Shown piece after piece: positions 1 to 5,859 of a stretch of DNA of 8,925 nt. A program made the translations under genes and the position numbers. Source of the stretch: Anaerolineales bacterium (GTDB lineage Bacteria; Chloroflexota; Anaerolineae; Anaerolineales; Villigracilaceae); contig JANTFU010000085.1 of the NCBI GenBank assembly GCA_024763295.1, positions 1 to 8,925 on the forward strand, in the 5' to 3' direction. The stretch's first letter is position 1; the number at the start of each line of letters is the position of its first letter. Below the pieces are notes generated by a model. The model worked only from the letters and a program-made list of their open reading frames with translations, made no database searches and had not been told where the DNA came from.

Positions 1-162
1 CTCTGGATTTTCTACCGTGAAGAAAAGCTCGTTACCGCCATCCTATGGACAGTTGCCATGATGACGCTCGGCTTCTTCGCAGGCGCACTTTACAGCTTTA
101 TCGCCCTGCAAAAATCGAATGGTGACTGGACGAAATTCTGGCAAGGGAAACATGCCCGCTAA
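1..162 (+). CDS. C-terminal end of a small membrane protein (DUF1475-like), 5' end outside window
   Basis: The first frame is open from the window edge to TAA at 160-162, giving the last 53 residues of a protein. It has a short charged segment (FYREEK), one clear hydrophobic segment of about 25 residues (AILWTVAMM...GALYSFIAL) and a polar tail (WTKFWQGKHAR), as in the last transmembrane helix and cytoplasmic tail of a small integral membrane protein. The arrangement (LWxxYRE, helix, LGxxAxALY-like motif) resembles the C-terminus of DUF1475 proteins as I remember them; this was not confirmed by search. The end overlaps the next gene by 11 nt, so the two are probably translationally coupled. 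No enzymatic function can be stated. Confidence 0.6.
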   Translation, partial: LWIFYREEKLVTAILWTVAMMTLGFFAGALYSFIALQKSNGDWTKFWQGKHAR

Positions 163-823
163 ACTGACCGAGCTAAAAGAAGAGTTTAGCGCGGTATTGG
201 GTGCGCGTCTGCTCGATGCGCTTTTGCCGCCCCTACTCTTTTTAATTGCCAATGCGATTTGGGGACTGCGCTTCGCCATGTGGACAGCGCTGGGATTAAG
301 CGTCCTGCTCGGCATTCGCCGCGTGCAGCGGAACGAACCCCTGACCTACGGCTTGCTCGGCGTTTTCAGCGTTTTGCTGGCAATTGGCTTGGTCACGCTG
401 CTCGGACGCGCCGAGAGCTTTTTTCTGCCCGGTTTGTTAAGCGGCGGTCTGACGCTTGGACTCTGCCTCCTGAGCCTGCTTGTCAAGCGTCCGTTGACCG
501 CCTGGAGCAGCTTCATCTCCCGCCGCTGGGAATTGGCGTGGTACTGGCATCCGCAAGTGCGCCCCGCCTACACCGAAACGACGTTCCTCTGGACGCTCTT
601 CTTTGGACTAAAATTTTGGTGGCAGGTCAGGCTCTATCAGGGCGGCGCTGCCGATCAATTGGCATGGGTGCAAACCCTAACCGGATTTCCCGCACTGCTG
701 GTCTTGCTCGTCATTACCTATCTCTATGGCACATGGCGCTTGCGCAATTTGCAAGGTCCCAGCGTGGACGAATTCAAAGCGAATCAATCCGCGCCTTGGC
801 TCGGTCAGCAGCGTGGGTTTTAG
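152..823 (+). CDS. DUF3159-like multi-pass membrane protein
   Basis: This is a 223-residue integral membrane protein with hydrophobic segments at about residues 23-55, 65-85, 90-111, 143-158 and 178-194, a basic loop (residues 56-61) and a charged C-terminal tail. The block with LLP, the NAIWGL helix, RVQRNEPLTYGLLG, GRAESFFLPGLL and VKRPL matches the pattern of DUF3159 membrane proteins (family memory, not searched). ATG 152 is chosen over an in-frame upstream GTG/ATG at 119 because it has a purine-rich RBS (AAGGGAAA) just before it and overlaps the previous gene by only 11 nt, as in tightly coupled genes. No catalytic residues are evident and the function is unknown. It ends 15 nt before repeat A1. 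Confidence 0.75.
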   Translation: MPAKLTELKEEFSAVLGARLLDALLPPLLFLIANAIWGLRFAMWTALGLSVLLGIRRVQRNEPLTYGLLGVFSVLLAIGLVTLLGRAESFFLPGLLSGGLTLGLCLLSLLVKRPLTAWSSFISRRWELAWYWHPQVRPAYTETTFLWTLFFGLKFWWQVRLYQGGAADQLAWVQTLTGFPALLVLLVITYLYGTWRLRNLQGPSVDEFKANQSAPWLGQQRGF

Positions 824-838
824 AAGAAAATAACAGTT

Positions 839-938
839 CCTGAGCGGAGCGAACGCTAGAGAGCGTAGTCGAAGGACGGAGTTCTTTGGTTACACCGCCC
901 TTCGACTGCGATTTCGCTTCGCTACATCTCCGCTCAGG
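839..938. repeat. Palindromic intergenic repeat, family A, copy 1
   Basis: Perfect 11-bp terminal inverted repeats are present (CCTGAGCGGAG at 839-849, CTCCGCTCAGG at 928-938). A nested perfect 8-bp pair lies inside (GTCGAAGG 868-875 / CCTTCGAC 899-906). A diverged second copy, with the same order of motifs, lies at 5361-5459. It has no coding content. It fills nearly the whole gap between the DUF3159-like gene and the hydrolase gene and stops 21 nt before the next ATG, leaving only the RBS. This is a REP/MITE-like non-autonomous repeat; no transposase is visible in the window. Confidence 0.85.
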
Positions 939-959
939 GACTGGAGGTTATTTGAAAAA

Positions 960-1691
960 ATGAAAACTTGGATTAAACGAATCTCATTAGCACTGCTTGT
1001 TCTGCTCATCGTAGCAACAGCCGCCTTTGTCATTTGGGCAGAAAACCCACTGCCTGCCATGCCCGAAGCGCTTACCGCCCTCGAAAGCGATGCACAAGTA
1101 AACGTCACCACCGACGGTTGGATGGTCTTCACCCCGACCGAGATGGTTGCCCCAACAGGCGTCATCATTTACCCTGGCGGGCATGTTGATCCGCGCGCGT
1201 ATGCACCGCTCGCTAAAGAAATCGCACGGGGGGGCTATCTCGTCGTCTTGCCGCCGATGCCGTTGAATTTAGCCTTTACGGGCATCAACATTGCGGATGA
1301 GATTATGGCAGCTTATCCCGCCATTGAGCATTGGTACGTCGGCGGGCATTCGCTCGGCGGCTCAATGGCGGCTGAATATGTCGCTGCTAATCCCGACAAA
1401 GTGGACGGTCTCTTTTTGTGGGCGTCCTACTCCGCCAAAGGCACGGACTTGAGCGCCATCCCAAATTTGAAGGTCTTGTCCATCTATGGGACGGAAGACG
1501 GCGGCGTGGATGGCATTCGCCAATCTCGTGCGCGCTCGCCCAAAGACACGGTTTGGGTAGAGATGGAGGGTGGCAACCATGCCCAATTTGGCTGGTATGG
1601 CATTCAGCCCGGTGATGGCGTGGCGACCATCTCGCGTGAAGAAGAGCAGGCGTTGATTTTGGATGCGACGCTTGCGTTTATAGGTGAATAA
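960..1691 (+). CDS. Membrane-anchored alpha/beta hydrolase (dienelactone hydrolase/abhydrolase_5-like)
   Basis: A 243-residue protein with an uncleaved or cleavable N-terminal signal/anchor (KRISLALLVLLIVATAAFVIW, positive N-terminus), so the catalytic domain is probably outside the membrane. The fold markers are in order: a YPGGHVDPRAY oxyanion/HG-type loop at 71-81, the nucleophile elbow GHSLGG with Ser131, the acid Asp180 in YGTEDGG, and the base His207 in GGNH. This complete Ser-Asp-His set and the short cap match small abhydrolase_5 family enzymes. The substrate cannot be read from sequence; a carboxylester or lipid is likely. The start at ATG 960 is preceded by GGAGG at 943-947 with a long (12 nt) spacer. 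Repeat A1 lies directly upstream and repeat B1 begins 7 nt after the stop. Confidence 0.88.
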   Translation: MKTWIKRISLALLVLLIVATAAFVIWAENPLPAMPEALTALESDAQVNVTTDGWMVFTPTEMVAPTGVIIYPGGHVDPRAYAPLAKEIARGGYLVVLPPMPLNLAFTGINIADEIMAAYPAIEHWYVGGHSLGGSMAAEYVAANPDKVDGLFLWASYSAKGTDLSAIPNLKVLSIYGTEDGGVDGIRQSRARSPKDTVWVEMEGGNHAQFGWYGIQPGDGVATISREEEQALILDATLAFIGE

Positions 1692-1698
1692 AAATTCC

Positions 1699-1826
1699 AG
1701 CGGAGATTGAGTAGCACAAGGACAGCCTTATCGTCCTTGTGCGTATCGAAATCGAAGCGGCGTTGATAACCCGCTCTGGTTTCGATACGGCTGACGGTAA
1801 AGCTGTCAGCCTACTCAACCGCCGCT
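1699..1826. repeat. Palindromic intergenic repeat, family B, copy 1 (cloverleaf-like)
   Basis: The outer arms AGCGGAGATTGAGTAG (1699-1714) and CTACTCAACCGCCGCT (1811-1826) pair at 14 of 16 positions. Inside are three consecutive palindromes: CACAAGGAC/GTCCTTGTG (1715-1723/1733-1741), GTATCGAAA/TTTCGATAC (1743-1751/1780-1788) and GGCTGAC/GTCAGCC (1789-1795/1805-1811). The fold is therefore an outer stem with three hairpins. It occupies the whole gap between hydrolase and DUF1295 genes apart from 7 nt upstream and 19 nt (including the RBS) downstream. The same layout recurs at 2730-2845. Confidence 0.88.
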
Positions 1827-1845
1827 ATATTCTAGGAGAAAAATC

Positions 1846-2715
1846 ATGACTCAAGAAGAAAAAAAATACTTTCTCGCCAGCATCATCGAAATTCTGATTG
1901 CTGTTGGCGTTGCCTTTGCGGGCAGTCAGCAGAGCGTTAAAGTTGGCGCTTTGCCACTCTTTGGCATTCTCGTCGCTTGGGCATTTTTGCTCAATTGGCT
2001 GGTTTTTATCCCGTCCTATCTTAAACAGACCGAAAAATTCTTCGATCTGACGGGCAGTATCACCTACATCACGACCATGCTTTTGGCGTTCTTTCTGAAC
2101 CCTGAAGCGCGGGATGCTCGCTCATTGTTGATGATGGGCGTGGTGATGATCTGGGCGCTGCGTTTGGGCAGCTTCCTTTTTTCGCGCATCCAGCGCGATG
2201 GAAAAGACGGTCGCTTTGATGAGATCAAGCCCTCCTTTGTGCGTTTTTTCCATGTTTGGACTTTGCAGGGATTATGGGTTACGTTCACGGTGATCGCCGC
2301 CTCCATGACGCTGACGAGCGTGACGCATAAGCCGCTCGGCGTCTGGGGCTTGGTCGGTGGTTTGGTTTGGCTCTTCGGCTTTGTGATCGAAGTCGTTGCC
2401 GACAACCAGAAAAGCGCTTTCCGCAAAGACCCAGCCAACAAAGGCAAATTCATCAATACGGGTTTGTGGTCACGCTCCCGCCACCCGAATTATTTTGGTG
2501 AAATCACCTTGTGGCTGGGCGTGATGTTGATTGCCGTACCCGTTTTACAGGGCTGGCAATGGCTTGCGCTGATATCGCCAATTTTCGTCACCTTGTTGCT
2601 GACTCGCGTGAGCGGTGTGCCGATGCTCGAAGCTCGTGCGGATGAAAAGTGGGGCGGGCAGGCAGATTATGAAGATTATAAGAAGAATACGCCTGTATTG
2701 ATACCGAAACTCTAA
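1846..2715 (+). CDS. DUF1295 / steroid 5-alpha-reductase-like integral membrane protein
   Basis: This 289-residue multi-pass membrane protein shows the hallmark C-terminal cluster of the DUF1295/isoprenylcysteine methyltransferase-like/5-alpha-reductase superfamily: E182 and D186-N-Q-K, then GLWSRSRHPNYFGE (206-219) followed by a W-containing membrane helix, and a C-terminal E..R...WG...Y..Y motif (262-279). These conserved polar residues form the cofactor pocket (NADPH in 5-alpha-reductases) in characterised relatives. Hydrophobic segments lie at about 10-25, 35-55, 70-84, 93-112, 140-157, 165-184 and 220-255. RBS AGGAG (1834-1838) sits 7 nt before ATG. DUF1295 genes are known neighbours of photolyase, SDR and lipid-modifying genes in light-stress clusters of other bacteria, which fits the genes downstream here. 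The exact substrate is unknown; a membrane lipid is a reasonable guess. Confidence 0.9.
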   Translation: MTQEEKKYFLASIIEILIAVGVAFAGSQQSVKVGALPLFGILVAWAFLLNWLVFIPSYLKQTEKFFDLTGSITYITTMLLAFFLNPEARDARSLLMMGVVMIWALRLGSFLFSRIQRDGKDGRFDEIKPSFVRFFHVWTLQGLWVTFTVIAASMTLTSVTHKPLGVWGLVGGLVWLFGFVIEVVADNQKSAFRKDPANKGKFINTGLWSRSRHPNYFGEITLWLGVMLIAVPVLQGWQWLALISPIFVTLLLTRVSGVPMLEARADEKWGGQADYEDYKKNTPVLIPKL

Positions 2716-2729
2716 ATATTTAGCGTAGC

Positions 2730-2845
2730 CGCTGATTGAGTAGGCGATGCTTTTCGCCGTATCGAAATCGAGGCGAAGCGGTGTTGAAAACGCCGTTCTT
2801 GGTTTCGATACGCCCTTTGACAAGCTCAGGGCTACTCAACCAGCG
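2730..2845. repeat. Palindromic intergenic repeat, family B, copy 2 (cloverleaf-like)
   Basis: The outer arms CGCTGATTGAGTAG (2730-2743) and CTACTCAACCAGCG (2832-2845) pair at 13 of 14 positions. The three internal hairpins of copy 1 are present again: GGCGA/TCGCC (2743-2747/2754-2758), GTATCGAAA/TTTCGATAC (2759-2767/2803-2811) and GCCCT/AGGGC (2812-2816/2828-2832). The first and third hairpins have different sequences from copy 1 but keep pairing. The repeat begins 14 nt after the DUF1295 stop and ends 31 nt before the SDR start. Confidence 0.87.
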
Positions 2846-2876
2846 AACTGGATTTTTGTTCTAATTGGAGAACACA

Positions 2877-3746
2877 ATGAATCTCAAAAACAAAGTCATC
2901 GTCATTACCGGTTCCACGCGCGGGTTTGGTCACGCTATTGCTGAAGCGATGCTCGCTGTTGGGGCGCGGGTCATCATTTCGGGGCGCAAGCAGGCGGATG
3001 TGGATCGGGTTGTGGCAGAACTCAACAAACCAGATCAAGTTTCGGGTCTGGCGTGTGACGTATCCGTCGCCGAAGATGTGTATGCGCTTGCTCGTCATGC
3101 TATCCAGCAATTTGGGCAGATCGATGTCTGGGTCAACAATGCAGGCATTACCCCGACAGCGGGCGGCATCCTTGATTTTGCGCCCGAAGTCGCCGAGCAG
3201 ACTTTCAAAGTGAACTGCGTCGGGACGATCAACGGCACACAGGCGGCGCTGCATTATATGAAACCTGCTCGACGTGGCACGATTGTGAGTATGTACGGGC
3301 GCGGCAGCGACCTGCGGGCGGCGACGCCTTCCGGGCTGTATGGTGCGACCAAGGCGTGGATCACGTCGTTTACGCGCACGATGGCGAGCGAATATGCCGA
3401 TTTGGGCGTCCAATTTATTGGCTTTAGCCCCGGCATGATGTTCACCGACATGCTCGATGTACAAGAAATTGTTGGCGAGCAAATTGCAGGAACGATGAAA
3501 AACTTCCCGATGGCGTTGCAGGCGTTGGGCAATCCGCCCGAAGTGCCTGCCCGCGAACTGGTGCGTCTGCTGGAAACCAACGAAAAGCCTTTTGTGGAAT
3601 ATAAGCTGATGCGCGGCTTGCGCCTGATGAAAATGATGGCGAGTTTTGCCTGGATGGGCATGAATAAGAAGGCTCGCCCCGCAGCGCAGGAATTTAAGAT
3701 TTTGCCGCCCTTTGTTGCACCTGTGGAGGACCTAACGCAAGATTAA
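2877..3746 (+). CDS. Short-chain dehydrogenase/reductase, chlorophyll(ide) b reductase-like subgroup
   Basis: A 289-residue SDR. It has the Rossmann motif TGSTRGFG (11-18) for NAD(P)H, CDV (60-62) as the adenine-contacting Asp region, NNAG (87-90), N113, and the catalytic YGATK with Tyr155 and Lys159. Arg37 after the second strand (ISGRK) suggests NADPH preference. The segment before the Tyr reads IVSMYGRGSD instead of the usual IVNISS, so the canonical Ser position appears to be Gly141, with Ser144 close by. This G-x-G-S pattern and the later SPGMMFTDML resemble the NYC1/NOL chlorophyll(ide) b reductase group and its bacterial relatives; the resemblance is from memory and does not prove that substrate. 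ATG 2877 is chosen over an in-frame TTG at 2865 because GGAG (2867-2870) is correctly spaced for it. The C-terminal 45 residues are basic and hydrophobic, possibly membrane-associated. Confidence 0.9.
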   Translation: MNLKNKVIVITGSTRGFGHAIAEAMLAVGARVIISGRKQADVDRVVAELNKPDQVSGLACDVSVAEDVYALARHAIQQFGQIDVWVNNAGITPTAGGILDFAPEVAEQTFKVNCVGTINGTQAALHYMKPARRGTIVSMYGRGSDLRAATPSGLYGATKAWITSFTRTMASEYADLGVQFIGFSPGMMFTDMLDVQEIVGEQIAGTMKNFPMALQALGNPPEVPARELVRLLETNEKPFVEYKLMRGLRLMKMMASFAWMGMNKKARPAAQEFKILPPFVAPVEDLTQD

Positions 3747-3753
3747 TCTTGCG
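3736..3753. repeat. Perfect 18-bp palindrome over the SDR stop codon
   Basis: CGCAAGATT (3736-3744) is followed directly by its exact reverse complement AATCTTGCG (3745-3753), with no spacer. It spans the TAA stop of the SDR gene. With no loop and no T-run it is not a standard terminator. It lies directly upstream of the truncated Rieske-like ORF, so it may mark a rearrangement junction or be a symmetrical protein-binding site. Confidence 0.6.
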
Positions 3754-3778
3754 CTGCGCTGGATAAACCATACATTCT

Positions 3779-3940
3779 ATGCCGATGAATGTCTACATCG
3801 CCCATCAAGATCGAGTTGTGGTTGAGACGCACGACGTCAAGCCCAGCAGTCTGCGTGGCGGCAATGAAAAGCCAATCAAAGCCGATGCGCCGATTATCGA
3901 ATATCGGCGTCAGCGTGAAGCGTTGAAAGAACAGGTTTAA
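3779..3940 (+). pseudogene. Orphan C-terminal fragment of a Rieske (PaO/VanA-like) oxygenase, or small hypothetical protein
   Basis: A 53-residue ORF. The pattern HQDRVVVE, then about 20 residues, then IKADAPIIEYRRQREAL resembles the very end of alpha subunits of Rieske non-haem iron oxygenases of the pheophorbide-a-oxygenase/vanillate-demethylase type (QD..V.E...AD.P...YRR). The Rieske CxH/CxxH cluster motif and the iron-binding domain, normally some 300 residues upstream, are absent: the SDR gene ends only 32 nt away and there is an in-frame TAA at 3764-3766. No RBS precedes ATG 3779. The end overlaps the photolyase start by one base (TAATG), which would be normal for an intact upstream gene. 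I read it as the remnant of a deleted gene, possibly kept because its translation couples to photolyase. Family assignment is by eye. Confidence 0.5.
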
Positions 3941-5364
3941 TGAAAGTAATTTGGTGGATTCGACGTGACTTGCGCCTACGCGATCATGCGACTCTCCATG
4001 CTGCTTTAAGGCATGGGGATGTCGTGCCCGTATTCGTCCGTGACCCGAATTTGGGCGGCGCTATTTCGGCGCGTCGGCAGTCCTTTTTATGGGAAGCGTT
4101 AACCAACCTGAATGCAGACTTGCGCACCAAAGGCAGCCGATTGATCTTCCGCAGTGGCACCCCCGAAGCCGTCCTGACACAGTTGCTGCGCGAAACGGGC
4201 GCAACCGCCATCTTCGCCGAAGAAGATTACACGCCCTATGCCCGCAGACGGGACGAACAGATCGCCAAAGCCCTGCCGCTCAAACTCGTACAGGGACAAC
4301 TCGTGCATCATCCAATGGCGGCACTCAAGGCAGATGGCACGCCTTATACCGTTTTCACGCCGTTTAGCAAAAATTGGCGAGCTTTGTTGCCACCTACGCT
4401 CGACATTCTCCCTGCTCCCGAACGGATGCCCGCTGTGCCTGCCAAAATCAAATCGGAAGACATTCCTGCGAGCGAACCAAATCCACTTTTCCCTGCCAGC
4501 GAAGCCGAAGCGCAAAAGAGACTTAGGAGATTTACCACAGAGACCACTGAGAACGCGGAGAACTTAAAAGAAAACTCTGTGAACTCTATGCGCTCTGCGG
4601 TGAAAATTTATCAGTACGCAGACAATCGTGACCGAGTTGATCTAGACGGCACAGCGTCCATCTCGCCGTATTTACACTTCGGTATCTTGGGGTTGAGAGA
4701 TGCTGTCCATAACGCGCGCCAAGCCATTTCACACGCGCGAGACGCTGAATCCCGCAAAAGCGCAGAGACTTGGTTGAATGAACTCATCTGGCGGGCGTTC
4801 TACATCCATATCCTTTTCCATTTTCCGCATGTGCGTGATGGCTCGTTCCGCCCCGAATACGACCGCATCGAGTGGGTGAATGACCCCGATGAATTTTCGG
4901 CGTGGAAGGCGGGCAGGACGGGCTACCCCATCGTCGATGCGGCGATGCGCCAGTTGCGCGAGACGGGTTGGGTGCACAACCGTGCTCGCATGATCGTGGC
5001 GTCGTTTTTGGTGAAGGATTTGCTGATCGATTGGCGTTGGGGCGAGCGTTGGTTCATGGAGAACCTGCTCGATGGTGATTTGGCGGCAAACAACGGCGGC
5101 TGGCAGTGGACGGCGGGCGTCGGCACAGATGCTGCGCCGTACTTCCGTATTTTCAACCCGATCTTGCAGAGCAAAAAGTTCGACCCAAACGGCGACTATA
5201 TTTGGCGCTGGGTGCCTGAGTTGGCGCATCTTGATGCGAAAGATATTCATGCGCCGTGGGAGCGGAAAGTGAATCTGCGTGGCTACCCCCAGCCGATCGT
5301 GGATCATAAATTTGCCCGCCAACGCACGTTGGATGCGTATAAAAAAGTGAAATCCAGCGCCTAA
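3940..5364 (+). CDS. phr: Deoxyribodipyrimidine photolyase (class I CPD-type), with repeat-derived insertion
   Basis: This 474-residue photolyase repairs UV-induced pyrimidine dimers using blue light and reduced FAD. The N-terminal alpha/beta antenna domain (about 1-130) begins with WWIRRDLRLRDH. The helical FAD domain (about 220-465) carries TASISPYLHFG (238-248), the helix with ELIWRAFY, GYPIVDAAMRQL (328-339), TGWVHNRARM (342-351), DLAANNGGWQW (380-390) and PYFRIFNP (400-407). By alignment to E. coli PhrB in my head, the electron-transfer Trp triad is W312, W365 and W388, and N384 is the flavin-N5 Asn; all are present. The linker between domains carries residues 199-221 (TTETTENAEN...), encoded by a palindromic repeat at 4534-4602; relatives pass almost directly from LRRF to IYQYADNRD. 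ATG overlaps the previous stop by one base; only a weak CAGG precedes it. The stop TAA lies inside repeat A2. Confidence 0.95.
   Translation: MKVIWWIRRDLRLRDHATLHAALRHGDVVPVFVRDPNLGGAISARRQSFLWEALTNLNADLRTKGSRLIFRSGTPEAVLTQLLRETGATAIFAEEDYTPYARRRDEQIAKALPLKLVQGQLVHHPMAALKADGTPYTVFTPFSKNWRALLPPTLDILPAPERMPAVPAKIKSEDIPASEPNPLFPASEAEAQKRLRRFTTETTENAENLKENSVNSMRSAVKIYQYADNRDRVDLDGTASISPYLHFGILGLRDAVHNARQAISHARDAESRKSAETWLNELIWRAFYIHILFHFPHVRDGSFRPEYDRIEWVNDPDEFSAWKAGRTGYPIVDAAMRQLRETGWVHNRARMIVASFLVKDLLIDWRWGERWFMENLLDGDLAANNGGWQWTAGVGTDAAPYFRIFNPILQSKKFDPNGDYIWRWVPELAHLDAKDIHAPWERKVNLRGYPQPIVDHKFARQRTLDAYKKVKSSA
4534..4602. repeat. In-frame palindromic repeat inserted in the photolyase gene
   Basis: The left arm (4534-4560, built from ACCACAGAG/GAGAACGCGGAG units) and right arm (4575-4602, CTCTGTGAACTC...CTCTGCGGTG) are imperfect reverse complements, matching at about 18 of 27 positions, around an A-rich loop (4561-4574). 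The CACAGAG...CTCTGTG composition is that of a dispersed intergenic hairpin repeat that I associate with Chloroflexota genomes (memory only). It is 69 bp long, exactly 23 codons, starts on a codon boundary and contains no stop in the photolyase frame. Confidence 0.75.
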
Positions 5365-5459
5365 GCGGAGCGAAGGATAGTGAGCGCAATCGAAGGACGG
5401 CGTGCTCTTGTTACTCGCTCTGCGACTACGGGCTTCACTTCGTTCAGCCCTCCGCTCAG
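5361..5459. repeat. Palindromic intergenic repeat, family A, copy 2
   Basis: The terminal arms CTAAGCGGAG (5361-5370) and CTCCGCTCAG (5450-5459) pair at 9 of 10 positions. Internally ATCGAAGGACGG (matching copy 1's GTCGAAGGACGG) and a TGCGACTACGGGCTTC block follow the order of copy 1. The photolyase stop codon (5362-5364) is part of the left arm; in copy 1 the equivalent bases read TGA, so this repeat end supplies a stop in either version. It ends 28 nt before the next ATG. Confidence 0.82.
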
Positions 5460-5487
5460 AGACTGTACTTTTTTGATGGAGAAAACC

Positions 5488-5859
5488 ATGCTCGAAGAAT
5501 TTGAAAACCAAAAATATATCAATCTCGAAACCTTCCGCAAGAGCGGCGAGGGCGTGAAAACGCCCGTCTGGTTTGTGCAAGACCGTGATGTTTTCTACGT
5601 TTGGACACAAGCTGATTCGTGGAAGGCAAAGCGTATTCGCAATAATAGCAAGGTAAAAGTTGCCCCATCGAAGGCGGATGGCACGCCCATCGGCGAGTGG
5701 GTGGATGCTTTTGCAACTACTGACGAAAGTGACACGGCATTAAGCTTTACGACAAGCTTGCTGAAGAGGAAATATAGCATGGCATTCAAGGGTTTTCAAA
5801 TGATGGGAAAACTGAATAAAGCAAAATATACATCTATCAAGATCGAATTTGTAGAATAA
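5488..5859 (+). CDS. PPOX-class F420-dependent enzyme (Rv2061-like flavin split-barrel)
   Basis: A 123-residue split beta-barrel protein of the pyridoxamine-5'-phosphate-oxidase-like clan. The order KYINLETFRKSGEGVKTPVWF (10-30), VFYVWT (35-40), then KAKRIRNNSKVKVAP (46-60) and a GEWVDAFA segment (69-76) is typical of the small PPOX-class proteins that bind coenzyme F420 (the Rv2061 group) and reduce or oxidise unknown substrates. Basic residues K46, K48 and R49 are in the position that contacts the F420 phosphate in relatives. ATG 5488 is chosen because GGAG (5478-5481) sits 6 nt upstream; an in-frame ATG at 5476 overlaps that site, and the open frame further upstream runs into repeat A2. 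It is of ordinary length for the family. F420 rather than FMN use is inferred from the family pattern only. Confidence 0.85.
   Translation: MLEEFENQKYINLETFRKSGEGVKTPVWFVQDRDVFYVWTQADSWKAKRIRNNSKVKVAPSKADGTPIGEWVDAFATTDESDTALSFTTSLLKRKYSMAFKGFQMMGKLNKAKYTSIKIEFVE

Noticed and set aside
259..843. 194-codon plus-strand ORF overlapping the DUF3159-like gene
   Set aside because: Arg/Pro/Ala-rich out-of-frame translation with no RBS; the other frame has clear membrane segments.
1699..1826. Cloverleaf-like repeat B1 as a tRNA gene
   Set aside because: It is 128 nt with long perfect stems and lacks the T-loop GTTCRA and other tRNA consensus positions; a second copy at 2730-2845 has the same non-tRNA layout.
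2064..2456. 130-codon minus-strand ORF opposite the DUF1295 gene
   Set aside because: Low-complexity, basic translation with no recognisable domain, fully antisense to a clear gene; a shadow frame.
839..5459. Repeats A and B as a CRISPR array
   Set aside because: The copies are about 100-130 bp palindromes one per gene gap, not short direct repeats with regular spacers, and no cas genes are present.
4729..5610. 293-codon minus-strand ORF opposite photolyase
   Set aside because: It is antisense to the conserved FAD domain, runs through repeat A2 and into the next gene, and shows no family features.
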